Notes: a model not told the origin generated them from the sequence alone. A DNA stretch of 64,000 bases from Pseudomonas urmiensis (GCF_014268815.2 NZ_JABWRE020000001.1:5027001-5091000), one strand, 5' to 3'; shown: positions 12,658 through 26,151, counted from the stretch's first letter. A program made the numbers and translations.

Positions 12658-14343
12658 TCAAGCGGCAGCCTTCTTGGCCGCAGCTTCGATGCTACGAGTG
12701 ATGTACCACTGCTGCGAAATCGACAAGCAGTTGTTCACAACCCAGTACAGCACCAGACCCGCTGGGAACCACAGGAAGAAGAAGGTGAAGATGATTGGCA
12801 TCATTTTCATCACCTTGGCCTGCATCGGATCCGGCGGAGTCGGGTTCAGGCGCTGCTGGATGAACATGGTCGCGCCCATGATGATCGGCAGGATGAAGAA
12901 CGGATCCTTGATCGACAGGTCGGTAATCCACAGCAGCCACGGGGCCTGGCGCATTTCTACGCTTTCCAGCAGTACCCAGTACAGGGCCAGGAACACTGGC
13001 ATCTGCACCAGGATTGGCAAGCAGCCACCCAGCGGATTGATCTTCTCTTTCTTGTATAGCTCCATCATCGCCTGGGACATCTTCTGGCGATCGTCACCGA
13101 AGCGTTCCTTCAGCGCGGCCAGTTTTGGCGAAACGGCACGCATGCGCGCCATCGAGCGGTAGCTGGCAGCCGACAGCGGGAAGAACAGGCCCTTGATGAG
13201 CATGGTCAGGACGATGATCGACCAGCCCCAGTTACCCAGGATGCTGTGGATATGTTGCAGCAGCCAGAAGATCGGCTGAGCGATGAACCACAGGAAGCCA
13301 TAGTCGACAGTCAGTTCCAGGCCTGGGGACAACTCTTTGAGCTTGGACTGAATCTTCGGACCTGCGTACAGCATGGCGCTGGTTTCGACTTTACCGCCGG
13401 CAGGCACGCTGAGCGCTGGGCCGGTGTAGCCGATGATGTAGTTGCCTTGGCTGTCCTTACGAGTCTGGATAACGTTGTTATCCGACTTGGCAGGAATCCA
13501 GGCAGTTACGAAGTAGTGTTGCAGCCAGGCAACCCAGCCGCCGGACACATTTTCTTTCAAACTGCCTTTGTCGATGTCTTTCATCGACACTTTCTTGTAC
13601 GGCTCGGAAGGCGTCCACAGGGCAGCGCCCAGGTAGGTCGCGGTACCGGTAGCCGTGCTCGACGAAGGATCGGAGCTGGCATCACGCTTGAGCTGGGCGA
13701 ACATGTTGCCCGACCAGGCTTGAGCGCTTTGGTTGTCGATCAGGTAGCTGACGGTCAGGTCGTACTCACCGCGCTTGAAGCTGAAGCGCTTGATGTAGTT
13801 GACGCCGTTCTCGCTGAACTTCAGGTCAACGACCAGCTGCTCCTGGCCATCGGCCAGTTGGAAGCTCTTTTGTTCAGCGGCGTACAGCGGACGACCGGAA
13901 GAACGAGCATCCGGCCCATTAACGCCAGTCAGACCACTCTGGGCCAGGTAAACACGCTCGCCACCGTTATCGAACAGCTGGAACGGAATGTCCGGATGGT
14001 CCTGGCGACGTGGGTACTTGGGCAGGTTCAGCTGGACGATGTCACCACCGACCGGATCGATAGCCAGTTCAAGGACGTCGGTCTTGACCCGGATCAGGTC
14101 CTTGCTGACTGCAACCGGAGCCAGTTCGGCTGGGCTGGATTCAGCATTGGCGCTCGGCACATCGGCGCTGGCGCCGTTGTTACTGCCGGCCGGCACGGTA
14201 TCGGGCAGGGCCGGGGCAGCGTTGCTGGCAGCAGTATGCTGAGTCGGCAGTGCAGCCTGACCGTAGTCCTGGTTCCATTTGAGGACCAGCACGTAGGCCA
14301 CGATTGCCAGGGCGACGATCAGGATCGTGCGTTTAATATCCAT
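12658..14343 (-). CDS. yidC: Membrane protein insertase YidC
   Basis: Inner-membrane insertase and chaperone working alone or with SecYEG. The start chosen is the ATG at 14343 (MDIKRTILIVALAIVAYV), giving 561 residues. It has an N-terminal membrane anchor, a large periplasmic domain (about 60-340) and the C-terminal hydrophobic core with GWGWSIIVLTMLIKG and the conserved GGCLPILVQMPVFLALYWVL. An upstream extension to 14451 overlaps yidD and lacks family similarity. It is the last gene of the rpmH operon, 2 bases after yidD. Confidence 0.97.
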   Translation of the reverse strand: MDIKRTILIVALAIVAYVLVLKWNQDYGQAALPTQHTAASNAAPALPDTVPAGSNNGASADVPSANAESSPAELAPVAVSKDLIRVKTDVLELAIDPVGGDIVQLNLPKYPRRQDHPDIPFQLFDNGGERVYLAQSGLTGVNGPDARSSGRPLYAAEQKSFQLADGQEQLVVDLKFSENGVNYIKRFSFKRGEYDLTVSYLIDNQSAQAWSGNMFAQLKRDASSDPSSSTATGTATYLGAALWTPSEPYKKVSMKDIDKGSLKENVSGGWVAWLQHYFVTAWIPAKSDNNVIQTRKDSQGNYIIGYTGPALSVPAGGKVETSAMLYAGPKIQSKLKELSPGLELTVDYGFLWFIAQPIFWLLQHIHSILGNWGWSIIVLTMLIKGLFFPLSAASYRSMARMRAVSPKLAALKERFGDDRQKMSQAMMELYKKEKINPLGGCLPILVQMPVFLALYWVLLESVEMRQAPWLLWITDLSIKDPFFILPIIMGATMFIQQRLNPTPPDPMQAKVMKMMPIIFTFFFLWFPAGLVLYWVVNNCLSISQQWYITRSIEAAAKKAAA

Positions 14344-14345
14344 GA

Positions 14346-14591
14346 TTACTCGGCTATCGAAGAAGTTCGGGAGGAAGGAGCGGGAGGGACGGGATCGAAA
14401 CCGCCGTCGTTCCACGGATGACAACGCCCCAGGCGACGAACGGCTAGCCACCCACCACGCAACAGGCCATGGTTTTCTATGGCTTCGTAGGCGTAACAGG
14501 AGCAGCTGGGGTAGAAACGACAGTGGCTGGCCATCAGTGGACTAATGGCGTAACGGTAAAACTGGATCGGGACGAGGGCCAGTTTACGCAT
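14346..14591 (-). CDS. yidD: Membrane protein insertion efficiency factor YidD
   Basis: Small inner-membrane-associated protein that helps YidC. 81 residues with the conserved [15 protein letters not shown] cysteine motif and a later [15 protein letters not shown] segment typical of the family. It overlaps the 3' end of rnpA by 8 bases and sits 2 bases before yidC, the standard arrangement. Confidence 0.96.
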   Translation of the reverse strand: MRKLALVPIQFYRYAISPLMASHCRFYPSCSCYAYEAIENHGLLRGGWLAVRRLGRCHPWNDGGFDPVPPAPSSRTSSIAE

Positions 14592-14985
14592 CGTGACTGT
14601 CTACCCCTGCAGAATCGGCATTAACCGCTGGAGAGGGCCGATTACGAGCGAGGCGCTTCCAGAGCTTGCCAAAGTGTTGGTGCAATTCTGGGTTTTCTAC
14701 TTCGCCCAAGCCCTTGCGCGCGACGATCACGATGTCCAATCCAGCAAGACTCTGCTGATTCAGACGAAAGGAATCGCGCATCAAGCGTTTGAGGCGATTG
14801 CGTTGAACGGCGAGCTTGACGCTCTTCTTGCCGATCACCAAGCCAAGGCGCGGGTGATCGAGGCCGTTCTCGCGGGCAAGGATTAGCAGGCTTTTACCTG
14901 GAACCTTGCCGGTTGGCGAGTCGAAGACCGCTTTGAAATGCCGGGGTGTAAGCAGTCGCTTTTCCCGACTGAAGTCCTGACTCAC
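14584..14985 (-). CDS. rnpA: Ribonuclease P protein component
   Basis: Protein subunit of RNase P, which matures tRNA 5' ends. The start is taken as GTG at 14985 ([22 protein letters not shown]), giving 133 residues; an adjacent GTG at 14988 is also possible. The RNA-binding RNR motif is visible as [19 protein letters not shown] longer reading frame runs back through rpmH but is not coding. It is 16 bases downstream of rpmH. Confidence 0.95.
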   Translation of the reverse strand: MSQDFSREKRLLTPRHFKAVFDSPTGKVPGKSLLILARENGLDHPRLGLVIGKKSVKLAVQRNRLKRLMRDSFRLNQQSLAGLDIVIVARKGLGEVENPELHQHFGKLWKRLARNRPSPAVNADSAGVDSHDA

Positions 14986-15001
14986 CACCTGTGCCGAAAA
15001 A

Positions 15002-15136
15002 TCAAACGGCCAGACGCTTACGGCCTTTGGCACGACGACGCGACAGAACAGCGCGGCCGTTCTTGGTGGCCATACGGGCACGGAAGCCGTGGGTGCGCGC
15101 GCGCTTGATGGTGCTTGGTTGGAAAGTACGTTTCAT
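15002..15136 (-). CDS. rpmH: 50S ribosomal protein L34
   Basis: A 44-residue, highly basic ribosomal protein beginning [20 protein letters not shown] and ending KGRKRLAV, a near-invariant sequence. It is first in the rpmH-rnpA-yidD-yidC operon and borders oriC, as in most pseudomonads. Confidence 0.97.
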
Positions 15137-15197
15137 GGCGTGTTACCTGGGTTCGTCGACTACGGGCCGGAATGGCCCCCGTTTTAAGAGATCGGCG

Positions 15198-15226
15198 ATT
15201 CTAGAGAAAGCAAGCCAATAGGTCAA
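15198..15226 (-). promoter_or_regulatory. Predicted rpmH promoter
   Basis: Minus strand: -35 TTGACC (15226-15221), exactly 17 bases, then -10 TAGAAT (15203-15198). It would start transcription about 55 bases upstream of rpmH. A strong match expected for a ribosomal protein operon. Confidence 0.8.
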
Positions 15227-15319
15227 TTTCCAACCAACCTTTCCTTATGGATGGCATGGCTTCTACCTGACATCTCGCTGACTTCTAGAAGAAGGGATCG
15301 ACAGGCTTGATCGAATCTC

Positions 15320-15690
15320 AAAGAGTGGACAACATGAAAAAATAAAAGAGACATATAAAAAGCTTTTTTGAATAACTTATAGATCTTAGGCAAGCCACTA
15401 TCTGTGGATAACCATCTACAGGCCATGATTCACGCCATGTACAGAGTTTTGAAACCTTGTCCGCAACCGGTGCTCCGGCTGTGCTGCGCATGCGGACAAG
15501 CTGTGGATTAAAGTGGTCGTTATCCACAGCAGAGTTATCAACAGGCTTGAGCCCAGGGTTGTGCATAGACCTTAGGGGCGGTTATCCACAGAGCTTATTC
15601 ACATGGCAGTGACGGCGTTTTGGCCATCATTTGACTGCTCTGTCATGGTTCAAGTCGCTGTCTCATGTGGATAAGTAACCGCTCGCCCGG
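15320..15690. other. Chromosomal replication origin oriC
   Basis: Lies in the 606-base rpmH-dnaA gap. Perfect DnaA boxes: TGTGGATAA 15403-15411 and 15666-15674, TTATCCACA 15520-15528 and 15582-15590. One-mismatch boxes: TGTGGATTA 15502-15510, TTATCAACA 15535-15543, TTATTCACA 15595-15603. An AT-rich stretch (about 15330-15385) next to the first box is the likely unwinding element. The rpmH-dnaA location is the established pseudomonad origin position. The outer limits given are approximate. Confidence 0.93.
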
Positions 15691-15696
15691 TACAAT
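15668..15696 (+). promoter_or_regulatory. Predicted dnaA promoter overlapped by a DnaA box
   Basis: -10 TACAAT (15691-15696), 17-base spacer, -35 TGGATA (15668-15673). The -35 lies inside the perfect DnaA box 15666-15674, which would allow DnaA to repress its own gene. The leader to the GTG is about 40 bases. Confidence 0.6.
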
Positions 15697-15742
15697 GGCG
15701 GTTTGCTTTTGCCTCATCCGGCTTTCAACTCAGGGGATATCC

Positions 15743-17266
15743 GTGTCAGTGGAACTTTGGCAGCAGTGCGTGGAGCTTCTGCGCGATGAACTGCCTGCCC
15801 AGCAATTCAACACCTGGATCCGTCCGCTACAGGTCGAAGCCGAAGGCGACGAGTTGCGCGTTTATGCGCCCAACCGTTTCGTCCTCGATTGGGTCAATGA
15901 AAAATACCTGGGTCGTCTGCTCGAGCTGCTGGGCGAACACGGCAATGGCCTGGCGCCAGCGCTTTCCTTATTAATAGGCAGCCGCCGCAGCTCTGCGCCG
16001 CGCGCCGCTCCCAATGCTCCGGTCAGTGCTGCGGTCGCCGCCAAAGCTCAGCCCCAGCAGCCAGCGCCTGTACTCACGCAGAATGAGTCGGTTGCTGTGC
16101 AGGCGGTCGAGCCGCTTTTGACCAACGAAGTGGAACAGCCGTCGTCGCGCGACAGTTTCGACTCGATGGGCGATACGCCAGTGGTCCCGAGTGCTACCAC
16201 GCGCACTGAGCAACGGACCGTGCAGGTAGAAGGTGCGCTCAAGCACACCAGCTACCTCAACAGAACCTTCACGTTCGATACCTTCGTTGAAGGTAAGTCC
16301 AACCAATTGGCTCGGGCAGCTGCCTGGCAGGTCGCCGATAACCCCAAGCATGGCTACAACCCGCTGTTCCTCTACGGTGGTGTGGGCCTGGGTAAGACGC
16401 ACTTGATGCATGCTGTGGGTAACCACCTGCTCAAGAAGAATCCGAACGCCAAGGTGGTCTACCTGCACTCGGAGCGCTTCGTTGCCGACATGGTCAAGGC
16501 GTTGCAGCTCAATGCGATCAACGAGTTCAAGCGCTTCTATCGTTCGGTGGATGCGTTGCTGATCGATGACATCCAGTTCTTTGCCCGCAAAGAGCGCTCG
16601 CAGGAAGAGTTTTTCCACACCTTCAACGCCTTGCTCGAGGGTGGTCAGCAGGTAATTCTTACCAGCGACCGTTATCCAAAAGAGATCGAAGGCCTTGAAG
16701 AGCGTCTGAAGTCGCGCTTTGGTTGGGGCCTGACGGTTGCCGTCGAACCGCCAGAGCTGGAAACCCGCGTAGCGATCCTGATGAAGAAGGCCGACCAGGC
16801 GAAGGTGGAACTTCCTCACGATGCGGCGTTCTTTATCGCCCAGCGCATCCGCTCCAACGTGCGTGAGCTGGAAGGCGCGCTCAAGCGTGTCATCGCTCAC
16901 TCGCACTTCATGGGGCGCGACATCACCATCGAGCTGATCCGTGAGTCGCTCAAGGATCTGCTGGCGCTGCAAGACAAACTGGTGAGTGTGGATAACATTC
17001 AGCGCACCGTGGCCGAGTACTACAAGATCAAGATCTCCGACCTGCTGTCCAAGCGGCGTTCGCGATCGGTAGCTCGCCCACGTCAGGTGGCCATGGCGTT
17101 GTCCAAGGAGCTGACCAACCACAGTCTGCCGGAAATCGGCGACATGTTTGGCGGCCGCGACCACACCACCGTGCTGCACGCCTGCCGCAAGATCAATGAA
17201 TTGAAGGAATCCGACGCGGACATCCGCGAGGACTACAAGAACCTGCTGCGCACGCTGACGACCTGA
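15743..17266 (+). CDS. dnaA: Chromosomal replication initiator protein DnaA
   Basis: AAA+ ATPase that binds DnaA boxes and melts oriC. I chose GTG 15743 ([18 protein letters not shown]) because AGGGG lies 6 bases before it and it matches the family N-terminus; this gives 507 residues. Domain I is residues 1-85, a variable linker follows to about 165, the AAA+ domain has Walker [10 protein letters not shown] (about 213) and Walker [10 protein letters not shown], and domain IV carries the DNA-contact motif [11 protein letters not shown] (about 470). A perfect DnaA box also lies inside the gene at 16987-16995. It is followed by dnaN. Confidence 0.97.
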   Translation: MSVELWQQCVELLRDELPAQQFNTWIRPLQVEAEGDELRVYAPNRFVLDWVNEKYLGRLLELLGEHGNGLAPALSLLIGSRRSSAPRAAPNAPVSAAVAAKAQPQQPAPVLTQNESVAVQAVEPLLTNEVEQPSSRDSFDSMGDTPVVPSATTRTEQRTVQVEGALKHTSYLNRTFTFDTFVEGKSNQLARAAAWQVADNPKHGYNPLFLYGGVGLGKTHLMHAVGNHLLKKNPNAKVVYLHSERFVADMVKALQLNAINEFKRFYRSVDALLIDDIQFFARKERSQEEFFHTFNALLEGGQQVILTSDRYPKEIEGLEERLKSRFGWGLTVAVEPPELETRVAILMKKADQAKVELPHDAAFFIAQRIRSNVRELEGALKRVIAHSHFMGRDITIELIRESLKDLLALQDKLVSVDNIQRTVAEYYKIKISDLLSKRRSRSVARPRQVAMALSKELTNHSLPEIGDMFGGRDHTTVLHACRKINELKESDADIREDYKNLLRTLTT

Positions 17267-17306
17267 TGGCCGTCGGCGCAGCTATTTGAAGGCAAGGGAC
17301 TAGACC

Positions 17307-18410
17307 ATGCATTTCACCATTCAACGCGAAGCCCTGTTGAAACCCCTGCAACTGGTCGCAGGTGTCGTCGAGCGCCGCCAGACCTTGCCGGTCCTGTCCA
17401 ACGTCCTGCTGGTCGTGCAAGGCCAGCAGCTGTCGTTGACCGGTACCGACCTGGAAGTCGAGCTGGTTGGCCGCGTCCAACTGGAAGAGCCGGCTGAGCC
17501 GGGCGAAATTACTGTCCCAGCGCGTAAGCTGATGGACATCTGCAAAAGCCTGCCGAGCGATGTCCTGATCGACATTAAAGTGGACGAGCAGAAGCTGCTG
17601 GTCAAAGCTGGCCGTAGCCGCTTCACCCTCTCCACCTTGCCGGCCAATGACTTCCCGACTGTGGAAGAAGGCCCGGGCTCGCTGACCTGCAACCTGGAAC
17701 AAAGCAAGCTGCGTCGTCTGATCGAGCGCACTAGCTTCGCCATGGCCCAGCAGGATGTACGCTACTACCTGAACGGCATGCTGCTGGAAGTGTCGACCGA
17801 CACCCTGCGTGCGGTTGCCACCGACGGTCACCGTTTGGCCATGTGCTCCATGCAAGCCGCGATCGGCCAGGCGGAGCGCCACCAGGTCATCGTTCCACGC
17901 AAAGGTATCCTTGAACTGGCGCGCCTGCTCACCGATCCAGAAGGCATGGTCAGCATCGTCCTGGGCCAGCATCACATTCGTGCGACCACTGGCGAGTTCA
18001 CCTTCACCTCGAAACTGGTCGACGGTAAGTTCCCTGACTACGAGCGCGTTCTGCCCAAGGGTGGCGACAAGCTGGTCATCGGTGATCGTCAGGCCCTGCG
18101 CGAAGCGTTCAGCCGGACTGCGATCCTGTCCAACGAGAAGTACCGCGGTATTCGTCTGCAGTTGGCTGCTGGCCAGTTGAAGATTCAAGCCAACAACCCA
18201 GAGCAGGAAGAAGCCGAAGAAGAGATCAGCGTCGACTACAACGGTAGCTCGCTGGAAATCGGCTTCAACGTCAGCTATCTGCTGGATGTGCTGGGCGTCA
18301 TGACTACGGAGCAAGTTCGTCTGATTCTGTCCGATTCCAACAGCAGCGCCCTGCTGCAGGAAGCCGGCAACGACGACTCGTCTTACGTTGTCATGCCGAT
18401 GCGTCTGTAA
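17307..18410 (+). CDS. dnaN: DNA polymerase III sliding clamp (beta subunit)
   Basis: Ring-shaped dimer that tethers DNA polymerases. 367 residues, with three clamp domains: the start MHFTIQREALLKPLQLVAGVVERRQTLP and the C-terminal YVVMPMRL (the hydrophobic cleft end) are characteristic. It lies 40 bases after dnaA and 13 before recF. Confidence 0.97.
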   Translation: MHFTIQREALLKPLQLVAGVVERRQTLPVLSNVLLVVQGQQLSLTGTDLEVELVGRVQLEEPAEPGEITVPARKLMDICKSLPSDVLIDIKVDEQKLLVKAGRSRFTLSTLPANDFPTVEEGPGSLTCNLEQSKLRRLIERTSFAMAQQDVRYYLNGMLLEVSTDTLRAVATDGHRLAMCSMQAAIGQAERHQVIVPRKGILELARLLTDPEGMVSIVLGQHHIRATTGEFTFTSKLVDGKFPDYERVLPKGGDKLVIGDRQALREAFSRTAILSNEKYRGIRLQLAAGQLKIQANNPEQEEAEEEISVDYNGSSLEIGFNVSYLLDVLGVMTTEQVRLILSDSNSSALLQEAGNDDSSYVVMPMRL

Positions 18411-18423
18411 TCTGTAGCAGATA

Positions 18424-21952
<3,529 letters not shown>

Positions 21953-21980
21953 TCAGGTGTAGTTTCACCGACAAGCTGCA

Positions 21981-22010
21981 TGAAAAAGCCCGCGTAAGCG
22001 GGCTTTTTCA
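21981..22010. terminator. Bidirectional terminator after gyrB
   Basis: A perfect 13-base stem (TGAAAAAGCCCGC / GCGGGCTTTTTCA) with a GTAA loop. It has A and T flanks, so it can stop both gyrB and the convergent DUF2950 gene. Confidence 0.92.
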
Positions 22011-22054
22011 TGAGTGCCAGAGCCATCTGAGCGACAAGTATTGAACTGTCCAAT

Positions 22055-22945
22055 TCAGCGCCCAGCCGCTTCATCCTTTATTTCGCTCCAACTGCTGTCG
22101 GGGTCGAAACGCGTTATCGCAGCCGCGCGCTTGGCACTGTCACGGCCGAGGTCTTTCTCGAACAATTCACCGTCGTGGCTGATCATAAAACTCATGACGC
22201 CAGTGTCCGCGTAGTTCGCCGGCCAGGCGATCACGGCAAAGCCGCGGGTCATGTGATCGCCGATCTTGTAGTCATAGGCGCCACCTGGTGCCGAAGGGCC
22301 TTGGGCGGTGAGAATCCGATAGTGATAGCCATGCCAGTCATCACGCTTGGCGGCATCACCGAATAGCGGCCCGAGTGGACTTTCTTCGACGCCGTCCACT
22401 TCCGGCCAGTACAGCCCGTCGAACGCCCCGTCGCTACTCATGAACTTCTGCGCGTACTCGAGCAGCCCATCGCCATTGCGATCAATTTCGGCGTAGTCCA
22501 TCTGCGCGTCATGATAGGCACGGGCTGCTTGAATGGTCGCCAATTCGTTGCGGCCGATGCGACGCTGGCGGATTTCCTCGGCACCTGCTTTGGTGTCGAA
22601 AGCCCAACCGCCAGCACTGTGTCTGATGGGAATTGGGAAAATCCAGGGTGTGTTGCCGACCACCAGATGTGCACGCTTCTGGCTATCGGACTGAACCTGG
22701 TGGGATTCCTTGTAGAGCGAGAGAAAGGCATCCACATCTTTACGATCGACGTCCTTGGTCGGGATATAAGTGTTCCAGTCGTTGCCGAGCAAGTTTGCCA
22801 ACTGTTGGCTATCGGCCTTTTCACTACCCAGGGCCTGCACCAACGCTTCGCCTGCCGCCTCCGCGCTTGGGAAGTATTTCTGAGCGTAACTGCTGGAGGT
22901 CCAGCAAAGGAGCAGCACCAGCGCAATCCGACTAGCCGTTTTCAT
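22055..22945 (-). CDS. DUF2950 family exported protein
   Basis: 296 residues with a signal peptide (MKTASRIALVLLLCWTSSSYA, cleavage near 21), so probably periplasmic. The rest matches the DUF2950 pattern: repeated GYHYRIL, GGAYDYKIGDHMTRGFAVIAWPA and a D-x-N-x-D-G segment (EIDRNGDGLLEYAQ, about 153) that resembles an EF-hand-like calcium loop. The function is unknown. It lies 14 bases downstream of a DUF3300 gene; the two families often occur together, suggesting a shared envelope role. Confidence 0.9.
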   Translation of the reverse strand: MKTASRIALVLLLCWTSSSYAQKYFPSAEAAGEALVQALGSEKADSQQLANLLGNDWNTYIPTKDVDRKDVDAFLSLYKESHQVQSDSQKRAHLVVGNTPWIFPIPIRHSAGGWAFDTKAGAEEIRQRRIGRNELATIQAARAYHDAQMDYAEIDRNGDGLLEYAQKFMSSDGAFDGLYWPEVDGVEESPLGPLFGDAAKRDDWHGYHYRILTAQGPSAPGGAYDYKIGDHMTRGFAVIAWPANYADTGVMSFMISHDGELFEKDLGRDSAKRAAAITRFDPDSSWSEIKDEAAGR

Positions 22946-22959
22946 GACTGACTCTCCTC

Positions 22960-24441
22960 TCAGCGGCGACCGCCGCCACCGCTGGATTGCATGCGCACGG
23001 GTCGTTGCATCTGATGGCCGGCGGGTGCTGCACTGGGGCGGCGGGCGCTACGTTGACTGATCTGGCCACGGTTGCTTGCCATGCGTGCCTGCGAAGGGTT
23101 GCGCACATCGGCCAAGGCATTGTTGCGCGGCGCCTGGGCGCGAGCATGTTGTTGGCGGACTTGCTGGCGTGCTTGTTGATTACGCTCCGACGGCTGATGC
23201 TGGCGAGTTTTCAAAGGTGCCTGCGCGCCAGGCTTGTGCTGGCGGTCGGCGACCTGTGCGCGCTCGCGGGCGCTAGCGGGCTGGTTGATGCCCTGTTTTT
23301 CCAGGCTTTGTTGAGAGCGCTCACGCTCTGCACTCTGCACCCGTTGGCGGGCTTCGAGGTTGCTGGTTGCCGGTGCTTGGATGCCACGCCGGGCGAGACT
23401 TTCTCGGGCGCGCGCGCGATCTTCGACACGCGCCGGGGTGTCACCGCGATAGGCTGTGCGCTCTGCGCTGCCGGGCAAGCGCCGGTCGAACTGGGCTCGA
23501 CTGGCTTGATCGCGGTAGGGGACGCCGTCACGATAGGTAGGATTATGGCGCCAGTTGTTCTGGTTGGCTTCGAGCCTGCGGTTGACGTTGTTGATGTTGT
23601 TGTAGCGATTGACGTTGATATCAACGTCATGATCGTCCCAGTCGCAATCCCCCCACAGAGAATTGACGATCGCTACGCCGGCACCGAAAGCCAGACCGGT
23701 CGCCAATGCCGTACCAATGGCATACCCCGGCGGTGGCGGATAGTACGCCGGTGGGTAGGACGCAGAGGACCAACTACCGTAGACCTCAGAGGGGTTGTAG
23801 CTTGGGACGTATACGACCTGGGGGTTGGTCGGCTGGATAATGATGGTTTGTGCCGACGCGCCAGCTTGCCCCGCCGTAGTTGTGCCGCCTGCTTGAGCGT
23901 TTGAGGGTTGCACGATAACCCTCTGCTTATCGTTCGACTCCAGGTGGCCAGCAGCCTTGGCCTTAGCGCGCAAGCGCTGTACTGAATTCATCACCGCGTC
24001 GGGCTGGGCGAGAAAGGCATCGCCGACTCGCTGCACCCACACTGGGTCCTGGCCAAGTGTGGCTAGCACCTGCGGGAAAGCCACCAACGATTGCACACTG
24101 GGGTCCCAAGGTTGCTCGGCGACCTGCTGGACGGCGGCATCGCCACTGACGTTCGGATGCGCCTTGGACCAGGCAACCGCGTCGGCGACATTGCCAGGAT
24201 AGGTGGTTGCCATCAGCACCTGAGCCAGTAAAGCATCCGGGTACAGGGCCAACGGTGCAAGCATCTGATCAAGCTGTTCGGTGTTGAACACCTGCTCGCT
24301 GGGCGCGGCCGCAGTGGCAGGTACAGCTGCAGGTACCGGCGCCGGGGCCGTTGCCTTAGGTGGTGCATCCTCTTCGGAACAGCCCAAGAGCGCGAGCATG
24401 GTGAGGGTGAGCAGGATCGCCCTGTGAAGGCAGGCAGACAT
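22960..24441 (-). CDS. DUF3300 family lipoprotein
   Basis: 493 residues. The N-terminus ends in the lipobox LLGC (Cys about 21, Ser at +2), predicting an outer-membrane lipoprotein. The DUF3300 domain (about 50-200) is recognised from LDQMLAPLALYPDALLAQVLMATTYP and QPWDPSVQSLVAFPQVLA. The C-terminal half is low-complexity, rich in Arg, Gln and Ala, with a Tyr/Pro-rich patch (YPPAYYPPPPGY). Basic disordered tails suggest binding to peptidoglycan or nucleic acid, but this is only inference. It is probably co-transcribed with the DUF2950 gene. Confidence 0.9.
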   Translation of the reverse strand: MSACLHRAILLTLTMLALLGCSEEDAPPKATAPAPVPAAVPATAAAPSEQVFNTEQLDQMLAPLALYPDALLAQVLMATTYPGNVADAVAWSKAHPNVSGDAAVQQVAEQPWDPSVQSLVAFPQVLATLGQDPVWVQRVGDAFLAQPDAVMNSVQRLRAKAKAAGHLESNDKQRVIVQPSNAQAGGTTTAGQAGASAQTIIIQPTNPQVVYVPSYNPSEVYGSWSSASYPPAYYPPPPGYAIGTALATGLAFGAGVAIVNSLWGDCDWDDHDVDINVNRYNNINNVNRRLEANQNNWRHNPTYRDGVPYRDQASRAQFDRRLPGSAERTAYRGDTPARVEDRARARESLARRGIQAPATSNLEARQRVQSAERERSQQSLEKQGINQPASARERAQVADRQHKPGAQAPLKTRQHQPSERNQQARQQVRQQHARAQAPRNNALADVRNPSQARMASNRGQISQRSARRPSAAPAGHQMQRPVRMQSSGGGGRR

Positions 24442-24574
24442 GACGATGCTCCTGTAGCTGAGGGACAGAGCGGAGCGTCAGGCGCCCAACGGGTTACCGG
24501 GTCGGCAATCGACGCATGGAAGGCTCAGAGCAGTATCAGCGTAGAAGAAAATTTCTCTGCCGGCGGTTCGGCGT

Positions 24575-24595
24575 CCGACAAGCCCGCTCCCACAA
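24575..24595. repeat. Partial REP element
   Basis: Only the right half of a REP (acaagcccgctcccac) remains. It lies in the 170-base gap between the DUF3300 gene and fisR, in which I see no gene. Confidence 0.5.
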
Positions 24596-24611
24596 GGTGC
24601 GCTGAACCCGC

Positions 24612-25919
24612 TTACAGACCCAGCTCACGCAAGCGCCGATAAAGCGTCCGCTCGCTCAACCCCAGATGTTGGGCCAACTCACTACGCGACCCTTGGAATT
24701 GCTCCAGCGCCAGCGCCAGCTCGCCCAGTTCGTTGCGGCTGCGGCGTGGTGTAGCTACGTTCTGCAGGGGGCCAATGTCGTGCGGCAAATGTTCTGGCCG
24801 AATCAAGCCGTCGTCGGCAAACAAGCGTGCCCGTTCGAGAATATTGCGCAGCTCGCGAATATTGCCTGGGAACGGATGCAAGCTGAGCCGTTGTTGCGCT
24901 TGCGCAGTTAGCGTGGTGGATTGCGCGCCAGCCATGCGCTTCAACAAACTCTCGGCCAGCATGGGCAGATCCTCTACCCGTTCGCGCAGGGCAGGCAGCC
25001 GGATTGGAAAACCGCTGATGCGGTAGTACAAGTCTTCACGAAAGGTGCCCGCAGCGACCATTTCCTTGAGTGGTTTGTGGGTGGCAGAGACCAGGCGAAA
25101 ATCCGAGTGCACCGTGCGCAGGCTGCCGACTGGGCGGAAACTGCCGGACTCGATCAGGCGCAGCAGCTTCACCTGCATGGCCAATGGAACCTCACCAATT
25201 TCATCGAGGAACAACGTGCCGCCATGCGCCGCTTCGGCCAAACCGATCTTGCGCTGGGTGGCTCCGGTGAAGGCGCCTTTTTCGTAGCCGAACAATTCAC
25301 TCTCGAACAGGCTCTCGGTAAGACCAGTGCAGTCGACCACAACCAACGGCCCATTGGCGCGCAGGCTACCCAAATGTAGGGCGCGGGCAAAAAGCTCTTT
25401 GCCGGTTCCAGACTCACCCTGGAGCAACACCGGGATCTGCGCTGGGGCGGCTCTTTGCAAGCTGGCCAGGGCCGTCTTGAATGCCGGAGCACGGCCTACC
25501 AGGCCTTGCTGTTGCGGCTGGGCGGAGGCGAGCGTCACGGTGTTCAGACGCTCGACGAAGGCGACCACCCTACCCTGTTCATCCAGGATCGGCCGTAACT
25601 CGACGTCCACATGCTCAGGCCCACGAGGAGTGTGATGGATGTGCAGCACCCGCTCCGGCACCTTGCTGTCCCACGCCTTGCGCATCGGGCAGTGTTCGCC
25701 GGCCTGGTCGCAGGGGACAGCGTAGTGGTGGGATACCCGGTGGCACTTCTCCCCCAGCGGTGCGTTGTCGTTGATGCCGAACTGGCGGCGGTAGGCGGCA
25801 TTGGCGGCGAGGATGTTGTAGTCGGTATCGAGCACGATGGACGGATGCACGTCGTGTTCCAGATACGACACTAGCGCAAGGATCGCGGGTTGGTTGGCAG
25901 AAGCTGAAAACGCGGACAT
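24612..25919 (-). CDS. fisR: FisR-like persulfide-responsive sigma-54 activator
   Basis: Predicted enhancer-binding protein that switches on the neighbouring persulfide dioxygenase and SQR genes. With start 25919 ([20 protein letters not shown]) it has 435 residues: an N-terminal PAS-like sensor, an AAA+ domain (Walker A GESGTGKE about 168, and the sigma-54-contacting GAFTGA loop) and a C-terminal Fis-type HTH ([17 protein letters not shown]). Cys59, Cys70 and Cys77 have the 11- and 7-residue spacing of the redox cysteines 53/64/71 of Cupriavidus FisR. An upstream in-frame ATG at 26024 would make the protein read through the repeat array, so it is less likely. Confidence 0.88.
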   Translation of the reverse strand: MSAFSASANQPAILALVSYLEHDVHPSIVLDTDYNILAANAAYRRQFGINDNAPLGEKCHRVSHHYAVPCDQAGEHCPMRKAWDSKVPERVLHIHHTPRGPEHVDVELRPILDEQGRVVAFVERLNTVTLASAQPQQQGLVGRAPAFKTALASLQRAAPAQIPVLLQGESGTGKELFARALHLGSLRANGPLVVVDCTGLTESLFESELFGYEKGAFTGATQRKIGLAEAAHGGTLFLDEIGEVPLAMQVKLLRLIESGSFRPVGSLRTVHSDFRLVSATHKPLKEMVAAGTFREDLYYRISGFPIRLPALRERVEDLPMLAESLLKRMAGAQSTTLTAQAQQRLSLHPFPGNIRELRNILERARLFADDGLIRPEHLPHDIGPLQNVATPRRSRNELGELALALEQFQGSRSELAQHLGLSERTLYRRLRELGL

Positions 25920-25960
25920 GACCAGGACCGGAAGAGAGTACATCGCGGAGGGTAGCAAGG

Positions 25961-26016
25961 ACTGCCAATCACTGCCATTAGCTGCCAGTCGACTGCCAGG
26001 TCTGGCATTGGCAGTC
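25961..26016. promoter_or_regulatory. Phased ACTGCCA repeats, likely FisR enhancer
   Basis: (A/G)CTGCCA at 25961, 25971, 25981 and 25992, then inverted TGGCAGT at 26009-26015. GACTGCCA (25991-25998) and TGGCAGTC (26009-26016) form an inverted repeat with a 10-base spacer. Spacings of 10, 10 and 11 bases place the copies on one helix face. The array lies about 150-200 bases upstream of the sigma-54-like promoter, a normal enhancer distance. Confidence 0.65.
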
Positions 26017-26050
26017 GAGAGCACATGGATAGGAACAGGCTGCGCAGCGT

Positions 26051-26073
26051 GTTCTTCGCGGTAAACCCGCTGG
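26051..26073. repeat. Degenerate REP element
   Basis: ttcttcgcggtaaacccgctgg retains the REP palindrome core but has lost the flanking bases. It lies between the repeat array and the predicted sigma-54 promoter. Confidence 0.45.
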
Positions 26074-26151
26074 CTAAAACCCTGATGAGTAGGGCTTGAA
26101 CACTCACTCTATGCTTAATAGCAAGGCACCCGTGGTTTCGGACCAATGCCC

